64,000 nucleotides of DNA, from the NCBI RefSeq assembly GCF_040905785.1, contig NZ_JBBDQW010000006.1:124001-188000 (forward strand), given 5' to 3'. A program made the position numbers and the translations under genes. This document shows positions 57,972 through 64,000 of this stretch, in pieces (positions within the stretch are counted from its first letter, which is position 1; every line of letters begins with the position of its first letter). This DNA is from Tistlia sp040905785 (GTDB lineage: Bacteria > Pseudomonadota > Alphaproteobacteria > Kiloniellales > DSM-21159). The notes beneath the pieces were generated by a model. It was not told where the DNA came from and did not search any database. It saw nothing but the letters and a program-made list of their open reading frames with translations.

Positions 57972-59366
57972 TCAGAGCAGCATCGTCAGCGGGTCCTCGA
58001 TCAGCTTCTTGAAGGCCGCCAGGTACTCGGCGCCGACCGCGCCGTCGACGACCCGGTGGTCGACCGAGAGGGTGCAGCTCATGACGGTGGCGATCGCGAG
58101 CGCGCCCGCCCTGACGACTGGACGCTGCTCCCCGGCGCCGATCGCCAGGATGCAGCCCTGGGGCGGGTTGATCACCGCCTCGAAGTGCTTGATGCCGAAC
58201 ATGCCGAGGTTGGAGACCGAGAAGGTACCGCCCTGGTACTCCTCCGGCTTCAGCTTGTTGTCGCGGGCACGCCCGGCCAGGTCCTTCATCTCCTTGGAGA
58301 TCTGCGCCAGGCCCTTGTTCTCGGCCTGCTTGATGATCGGCGTGATCAGGCCGGCCGGCGTCGCGACGGCGACCGAGATGTCGGCGTGCTCGAAGAACAG
58401 CAGGCCGCTCTCGTCGTAGGCGGCGTTGGCCGTCGGCACCTGCTTCAGGGCCAGCGCCGAGGCGCGGATGACGAAGTCGTTGACCGAGAGCTTGTAGGCG
58501 TCGGAGCGCTCGTTCAGCTCCTTGCGCACCTTGAGCAGCGCGTCGATCTCGCAGTCGAGGGTCAGGTAGAAGTGCGGCACCGTCTGCTTGGACTCGGTCA
58601 GGCGCCGGGCGATGACCTTGCGCATGCCGCTGAGCGGCTCCTGTCGGTAGGCCATGCCGAGCTTGTCGGCCCATTCCTTGGCGCGCACGCCGGCCGCCGG
58701 CGCCGCCGCAGCGGCCGCCGCCGGCGCTTCACCCCGGGCCGCCGCCTCGGGCCTGGCCTCGGCCTTCGGCGCGCCGCCCGCGAGCGCCGCCTCGACATCG
58801 GCCTTGACGATGCGCCCCTTGGGGCCGCTGCCCTCGATCCGCGAGAGCTCGAGCCCGGCCTGCTCGGCCATGCGCCGGGCGAGCGGGCTGGCGAAGACCC
58901 GACCGCCCTCGCCGGCGCCGTCGCCCTCCTTGCTCTTGGCTTTGGGCGCGGGCGCCTTCGCCTCGGGCTCGGCCTTGGCCTGGGACTTCGCTTCCGGTTT
59001 GCCTTTCGCCTCGGGCTTGGCCTCGGGCTTGGCCTCGCCCTCGCCCTTGTCCGCCTTGTCGCCGCCGGGCGGCGGCGGCGAGGCCTGCTTGGCGGCCTCG
59101 ACGTCGAGGTCCTCGGCGCTCTCGCCCTCCTCCAGCAGGATCGCGATCACGTCGTTGACCGGCACGCCCTCGGTGCCCTCGGAAACCACGATCTTGCCGA
59201 GCGTGCCCTCCTCGACCGCCTCGACCTCCATTGTCGCCTTGTCGGTCTCGATCTCCGCGATCACGTCGCCCGCCGATACGCTGTCGCCCTCCTTGACCAG
59301 CCACTTCGACAGCGTGCCCTCGGTCATGGTCGGCGATAGCGCCGGCATCAGGATGTTCGTCGGCAT
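57972..59366 (-). CDS. pdhC: Pyruvate dehydrogenase complex E2, dihydrolipoamide acetyltransferase
   Basis: 464 residues. The lipoyl domain (1-80) has the lipoylated Lys43 (IETDKATMEVEAVEEG). A Lys/Glu/Ala/Pro-rich linker (~100-150) leads to the peripheral subunit-binding domain (~157-195; VFASPLARRMAEQAGLELSR). A second Ala-rich linker precedes the acetyltransferase core, starting LSGMRKVIARRLTESKQTVP and ending with the catalytic His-x-x-x-Asp-Gly in SVDHRVVDGAVGAEYLAAF. It transfers acetyl groups to coenzyme A. Its first 107 codons are almost identical to those of pdhB. Confidence 0.96.
   Translation of the reverse strand: MPTNILMPALSPTMTEGTLSKWLVKEGDSVSAGDVIAEIETDKATMEVEAVEEGTLGKIVVSEGTEGVPVNDVIAILLEEGESAEDLDVEAAKQASPPPPGGDKADKGEGEAKPEAKPEAKGKPEAKSQAKAEPEAKAPAPKAKSKEGDGAGEGGRVFASPLARRMAEQAGLELSRIEGSGPKGRIVKADVEAALAGGAPKAEARPEAAARGEAPAAAAAAAPAAGVRAKEWADKLGMAYRQEPLSGMRKVIARRLTESKQTVPHFYLTLDCEIDALLKVRKELNERSDAYKLSVNDFVIRASALALKQVPTANAAYDESGLLFFEHADISVAVATPAGLITPIIKQAENKGLAQISKEMKDLAGRARDNKLKPEEYQGGTFSVSNLGMFGIKHFEAVINPPQGCILAIGAGEQRPVVRAGALAIATVMSCTLSVDHRVVDGAVGAEYLAAFKKLIEDPLTMLL
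59046..59366. repeat. Lipoyl-domain DNA repeat, copy in pdhC
   Basis: These 321 bases match 60590-60910 in pdhB with only about five differences counted by eye, most of them silent. Both copies are in direct orientation and code for the lipoyl domain and the start of the linker. Confidence 0.93.
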
Positions 59367-59402
59367 GTCTTCCCTCTTGCCCGGCGGCCCGGGGCCTCAG
59401 TC

Positions 59403-59441
59403 AGTGCAGTCTGGCAGTACAGCCTGGCAGTGCGGTCTGGC
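59403..59441. repeat. Imperfect tandem repeat, 3 x 13 bp, between pdhB and pdhC
   Basis: Units AGTGCAGTCTGGC, AGTACAGCCTGGC and AGTGCGGTCTGGC follow one another without spacing in the 98-base gap between the two genes. No function is apparent. Confidence 0.85.
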
Positions 59442-59464
59442 GTTGCTGCTCACGGATCGGGTCG

Positions 59465-60910
<1,446 letters not shown>

Positions 60911-60937
60911 CGTTTCTTCCCCTTGCCCTGATCCGGC

Positions 60938-62140
60938 CTATTCGGCCGCGACCGGCGGCTGGTCCGCCGTGTAGATGTCGGTCCAGAGTTCCGACGGATC
61001 GGGCTCGGGGCTGTTCTGGGCGAACTCGGCGGCGTCGGTGACGATCTCCTTGACCCGCTTGTCGATCTCCTTGAGGTCGGCCTCGGCGGCGTGACTCTCC
61101 TGCAGCAGCATCTGGCGCAGGCGGTCGATCGGATCGTGCTCCGAGCGCATCCGCTGGACCTCCTCCTTGCTGCGGTACTTGGCCGGGTCCGACATCGAGT
61201 GGCCGCGGTAGCGGTAGGTCATCATCTCCATGATGTAGGGCCCCTTGCCGGACCGCACGTGCTCGATGACCTCCTGGGCGGCTTGGCGCACCGCCAGCAC
61301 GTCCATGCCGTCGACCTGGCGGCCCGGGATGCCGTAGGCCTGGCCGCGCTGGTGCAACTCCTTGGAGTTGGCCGCGGCGCGCGCGGTCGAGGTCCCCATG
61401 CCGTACTTGTTGTTCTCGATGACGTAGATCACCGGGATCTTCCAGAGCGCCGCCATGTTGAAGGACTCGTAGACCTGGCCCTGGTTGACCGCGCCGTCGC
61501 CGAGGTAGGTGACGCAGAGCCCCGGCTCCTCGAGGTACTTCATGGCGAAGGCGACGCCAGTGCCGATCGGCACCTGGGCGCCGACGATGCCGTGCCCGCC
61601 GAAGAACTTCCGCTCCCGGCTGAACATGTGCATCGAGCCGCCCTTGCCCTTGGAGTAGCCGCCGCGCCGGCCGGTCAGCTCGGCCATCACGCCCTTGGCC
61701 TCCATGCCGGTCGCCAGCATGTGGCCGTGGTCGCGGTAAGAGGTGACGACGGCGTCGGAGCCGTCCTCGAGCGCCGACTGCACGCCGACGACGACGGCCT
61801 CCTGGCCGATGTAGAGGTGGCAGAAGCCGCCGATCAGGCCCATGCCGTACATCTGGCCCGCCTTCTCCTCGAAGCGGCGGATCAGCAGCATTTCCTCGTA
61901 GAGCTTGAGCAGGAGCTCCTTGTCCTCGCCCTTGGCCCGTGCGGCCAGGCGCTCGACCGGATGCTCCTTCTTTTCGGCCGATTTGGAGGCCGAGCGGCCC
62001 TTGGCGGCGCCCTTGCGGGGCGCCCCGGCTTTCGGTTTGGCCTCGGCCCGCTTGCTGTCCGCCTTGCCGCCCTTCTGGCCGCCCGTCTTGCCGCCCTGTG
62101 ACCGCTGGGCGGCGCCGCCGCTCTTCGCAGAGGTCGCCAT
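60938..62140 (-). CDS. pdhA: Pyruvate dehydrogenase E1 alpha subunit
   Basis: 400 residues from ATG 62140 (MATSAKSGGAAQRSQGGKTG), preceded by GGGAGACGAG. The first ~60 residues are an unusual Lys/Gly/Ala-rich extension. The catalytic fold then starts (LLLKLYEEMLLIRRFEEKAG), with the thiamine diphosphate motif YLGDGAVNQGQVYESFNMAA...NN, IGGFCHLYIGQEAVVVG, and the phosphorylation-loop-like YRYRGHSMSDPAKYRSKEE. It is the first gene of the pdh operon. Confidence 0.96.
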   Translation of the reverse strand: MATSAKSGGAAQRSQGGKTGGQKGGKADSKRAEAKPKAGAPRKGAAKGRSASKSAEKKEHPVERLAARAKGEDKELLLKLYEEMLLIRRFEEKAGQMYGMGLIGGFCHLYIGQEAVVVGVQSALEDGSDAVVTSYRDHGHMLATGMEAKGVMAELTGRRGGYSKGKGGSMHMFSRERKFFGGHGIVGAQVPIGTGVAFAMKYLEEPGLCVTYLGDGAVNQGQVYESFNMAALWKIPVIYVIENNKYGMGTSTARAAANSKELHQRGQAYGIPGRQVDGMDVLAVRQAAQEVIEHVRSGKGPYIMEMMTYRYRGHSMSDPAKYRSKEEVQRMRSEHDPIDRLRQMLLQESHAAEADLKEIDKRVKEIVTDAAEFAQNSPEPDPSELWTDIYTADQPPVAAE

Positions 62141-62412
62141 CTCGTCTCCCGGCGCTGCCGCGCTCTTTACTGGACCGGCCGCTCCGGACCCTCTCGAGGC
62201 CGAAACGCCCCGACGCCGAAACGCCCCGACCGGCCGCCCTGGTTCCCCGGAGACTGCGGGAGGCGCCGACGCGCGCTCCCGCCGACCCCGGCCGCGTTCC
62301 CTGAACCGCAGACTAGGGCCAAGCTTCGGGGGACGCAAGGGACAGCCCAAGCGACTGAAAGGACTACATTTTTGATTGATTAACCGAAGTTAGGCTAATT
62401 TGTGCGCCGCAC
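62141..62412. promoter_or_regulatory. Probable promoter region of the pdh operon
   Basis: 272 bases upstream of pdhA. The distal end (62365-62405) is a strikingly AT-rich island in this GC-rich DNA (ATTTTTGATTGATTAA and nearby) and is the likely promoter site on the minus strand. A 2 x 16-bp exact tandem repeat (GCCGAAACGCCCCGAC) lies at 62199-62230 in the presumed leader. No specific operator is recognised. Confidence 0.4.
62199..62230. repeat. Tandem repeat, 2 x 16 bp, upstream of pdhA
   Basis: Two exact, adjacent copies of GCCGAAACGCCCCGAC, about 60 bases before the pdhA start codon. Confidence 0.9.
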
Positions 62413-62772
62413 TTAGTTCAGGCCCGCGGTCCGCAGCTCCCGACGCGCCGGTGCTCGGGCGCGATCGTAGAAGATCACGACCTCGTCGGCGCGGCCGAAG
62501 TTGATGAGCGCGCGGGCGCGCTCCTCCAGCATGTCGGGATCGAGCGGGTCGTTGCGCAGCAGCGAGACACGCTGCTCCAGCCGCCGGCGCTCGTCCGAAA
62601 GCTCGGCGGCGGCGGTCTTGGCCTCCTCCAGCTCGGCGGTGATCCGCAGGTAGGCCTGCAGGCCCCGGTCGCCGGTCATCATGTGGAAGCCGAAATAGGC
62701 CACGGTGGCGGCGGCGAGGCCCTGCCCCACCACCCGCCAGGCGCGTCGCTTGATTTCCAGCCAGAGCGTCAT
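62413..62772 (-). CDS. Septum formation initiator FtsB/DivIC family protein
   Basis: This 119-residue protein starts MTLWLEIKRRAWRVVGQGLA at 62772. A membrane helix (~15-33) is followed by a coiled coil (~40-75; AYLRITAELEEAKTAAAELS) and the FtsB-like NDPLDPDMLEERARALINFG motif. It belongs to the divisome: FtsB bridges FtsL and FtsQ and helps to activate septal peptidoglycan synthesis. Its place just upstream of pdhA is a common alphaproteobacterial order. A longer frame to 62820 is unlikely. Confidence 0.88.
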   Translation of the reverse strand: MTLWLEIKRRAWRVVGQGLAAATVAYFGFHMMTGDRGLQAYLRITAELEEAKTAAAELSDERRRLEQRVSLLRNDPLDPDMLEERARALINFGRADEVVIFYDRARAPARRELRTAGLN

Positions 62773-62917
62773 GGCCGGCAGTGAATCACGCCCGCGACTC
62801 GGCGTCAAAAGGAAAGGCAAGACTTTTTCGCGGCAGGCGAATTGCCCTGCCGCCTGTGGCCGCCGGGACTCACTCTTCCCGTTTCAGCGTCGCGCAGCGC
62901 GGCGGCAGCGGCCGGTT

Positions 62918-62937
62918 CATCACCCATTCGGGTGATG
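62918..62937. promoter_or_regulatory. Perfect inverted repeat upstream of the secreted repeat protein
   Basis: CATCACCC, loop ATTC, GGGTGATG: an 8-bp perfect stem with a 4-base loop and no T-tract. It lies ~78 bases before the start codon at 63015. It could be an operator or a 5' mRNA hairpin; the stem and loop sizes equal those of the hairpin at 4213. Confidence 0.5.
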
Positions 62938-63014
62938 CGGAGTCCGCCCGGCCTGTCCACACTCCTCCTGTCGGGTGGGCGCGCGACCGGGGGATTCTTG
63001 CTGGGAGAGATGCC

Positions 63015-64000
63015 ATGCGCGACTCATCTTTCTTGTCGAACCTGCGCGTCGGGCGTTACGCGGTGCCGATGCTGCTCGCGGCCTTCGCGGCCCTGGCGAC
63101 CGCGCCGCCGGCGGCTGCGACCGTCATCGCGGCCGGAGATGTCGCGCCGGGCGGCCTCGGGCCAGGCGACACGACCCTCTCGACCGGGCTCGCCGTCGGC
63201 GGCGCATCGGGCGGCGCGACCTCGGGCTCGCTCGTCATCGACAACGGCAGCCAGCTCGTCCTGCAGCAGCCGCTTCCCTTCGCCACCGTCGCCGGGCCGG
63301 CTGGCAGTTTCGGTACCGTGACGGTCCGCGGCGGCGCGGGCGGCACACCCTCGCAGCTGCGACTGGAAGGCACCGACGGTTTCGACGGCGCCTTCCTCAA
63401 CGTCGGGCGGAACGGCGACGGCATCATCAACATCGAGGATGGCGGCAGGGTCGAAATAGACTCGAAGGGCGCGCAACTCGGCCGCCTGATTCCAGGGCTA
63501 GGCGCGCCGGCCGGATTCAATCTCGGGCGCAACGCGGGCGGCAGCGGCGTCGTCAACATTACCGGTGCCGGCTCCGAGCTCTCCGTCACCAGCGCCTTCG
63601 CCTACGGCGCCATCGGCCGCAGCGGCGACGGCGAGATGAACGTCACCGCCGGCGGGCTCCTGTCCTTCTCGGGGATAAACGGCGACCTCAACGTTGGCAG
63701 CGACACGGGCGCGTCGGCGCCCGGTCTCGGCGTCCTCAACGTCAACAGCGGCGGGCGCGTCGAGGGGCCGGTCTTCCTCGACGTCGGCGCCACCCCCGGC
63801 GGTCGGGGCGTGGTCGACCTGGCGGGGGCCGGCTCCTCGATCGAACTGCGCGGCGCCTGCACGCCCGACTGCCCTGTCGGCTTCTCCTACCCGAACCAGG
63901 GGGCCTTCCTGACCCTCGGGGCGAACGAGGGCGCGGGGGAGATGACCATCCGCGACGGCGCACAAATGCTGATCGACTCCGCGCAGACTGAGGACGCGCG
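63015..64000 (+). CDS. Secreted glycine-rich beta-repeat protein (N-terminal part)
   Basis: This gene is cut by the right edge; 328 codons are visible and open throughout. ATG 63015 follows GGGAGAG. A signal peptide (VPMLLAAFAALATAPPAAA, ~residues 17-35, cleavage before TVIAAG) is followed by imperfect repeats of ~25-40 residues on the pattern L-N-V-G-x-x-G-x-G-x-x-N-I-x-x-G-G-x (for example FLNVGRNGDGIINIEDGGRV and LNVNSGGRVEGPVFLDVGAT). A Cys pair occurs near 285-289 (CTPDC). Such stacks occur in autotransporter-like adhesins and in PEP-CTERM cargo proteins; the deciding C-terminus is outside the window. Confidence 0.8.
   Translation, partial: MRDSSFLSNLRVGRYAVPMLLAAFAALATAPPAAATVIAAGDVAPGGLGPGDTTLSTGLAVGGASGGATSGSLVIDNGSQLVLQQPLPFATVAGPAGSFGTVTVRGGAGGTPSQLRLEGTDGFDGAFLNVGRNGDGIINIEDGGRVEIDSKGAQLGRLIPGLGAPAGFNLGRNAGGSGVVNITGAGSELSVTSAFAYGAIGRSGDGEMNVTAGGLLSFSGINGDLNVGSDTGASAPGLGVLNVNSGGRVEGPVFLDVGATPGGRGVVDLAGAGSSIELRGACTPDCPVGFSYPNQGAFLTLGANEGAGEMTIRDGAQMLIDSAQTEDA

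Noticed and set aside
62986..63004. A second sigma-54-like element (GG...TTGCT) before the secreted repeat gene
   Set aside because: GG and GC are 11 bp apart instead of 12 and the TGGCAC part is missing.

Overview
The window is high-GC chromosomal DNA from an alphaproteobacterium, most likely a Rhodospirillales/Kiloniellales-type marine or soil organism. This is inferred from family content: DUF1523, an HWE/HisKA_2-type kinase, a pyruvate dehydrogenase E1-beta carrying its own lipoyl domain, and the 53-residue alphaproteobacterial membrane peptide. No rRNA, tRNA, CRISPR array, transposase or origin was seen. Long ORFs in other frames are GC-driven shadows of the genes listed.

Region 1 (1-21.3 kb) is a nearly complete exosortase A (XrtA)/PEP-CTERM exopolysaccharide locus. 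The minus-strand block runs from 21.3 kb leftwards: Wza-like export lipoprotein, chain-length determinant, tyrosine autokinase, outer-membrane beta-barrel protein, AAA ATPase, polysaccharide deacetylase, FemAB-like protein, glycosyltransferase, exosortase fused to an EpsI domain, asparagine-synthase-like amidotransferase, two more glycosyltransferases and a second deacetylase, mostly with overlapping or touching ends. Beyond it lie a plus-strand glycosyltransferase, one PEP-CTERM cargo gene with a textbook sigma-54 promoter and a 5' mRNA stem-loop, a GNAT/FemAB-like transferase, a tiny membrane protein, and the initiating sugar-phosphate transferase cut by the left edge. The sigma-54 activator pair expected for such systems is not in the window.

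Region 2 (21.7-29.5 kb) holds a coiled-coil membrane protein, divergent from a type I secretion ABC exporter and its HlyD-type adaptor with no visible substrate, then a Gfo/Idh/MocA-SDR fusion enzyme translationally coupled to a glycosyltransferase. Region 3 (29.5-32.7 kb) is a small island of natural-product accessory genes without a megasynthase: an MbtH-like protein, a PksH-type enoyl-CoA hydratase, and a phosphopantetheinyl transferase whose stop codon overlaps that of a convergent metallophosphoesterase of the phosphopantetheinyl hydrolase (PptH) type. Region 4 (32.8-43.5 kb) is mostly housekeeping: hsp20-lon, a chalcone-isomerase-like secreted protein, DUF1523, a three-gene phosphorelay, a CNT nucleoside transporter, a flavin reductase and ribF.

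Region 5 (43.7-55.9 kb) is a catabolic regulon: a MocR regulator, divergent from an enolase-superfamily enzyme, aldehyde dehydrogenase and FAD-dependent amine oxidoreductase, followed by a polyamine-type ABC transporter and a GMC oxidoreductase. A 17-bp sequence is identical in front of the transporter and in front of the regulator, a probable operator. Region 6 (56-62.8 kb) is the pyruvate dehydrogenase operon pdhA-pdhB-pdhC-VOC-lpdA plus ftsB; the lipoyl domains of pdhB and pdhC are almost identical at the DNA level. The right edge cuts a large secreted glycine-rich repeat protein.

Between genes in the right half lie palindromic REP-like doublets of at least three families; one of them supplies the C-terminus and stop codon of the MocR gene.
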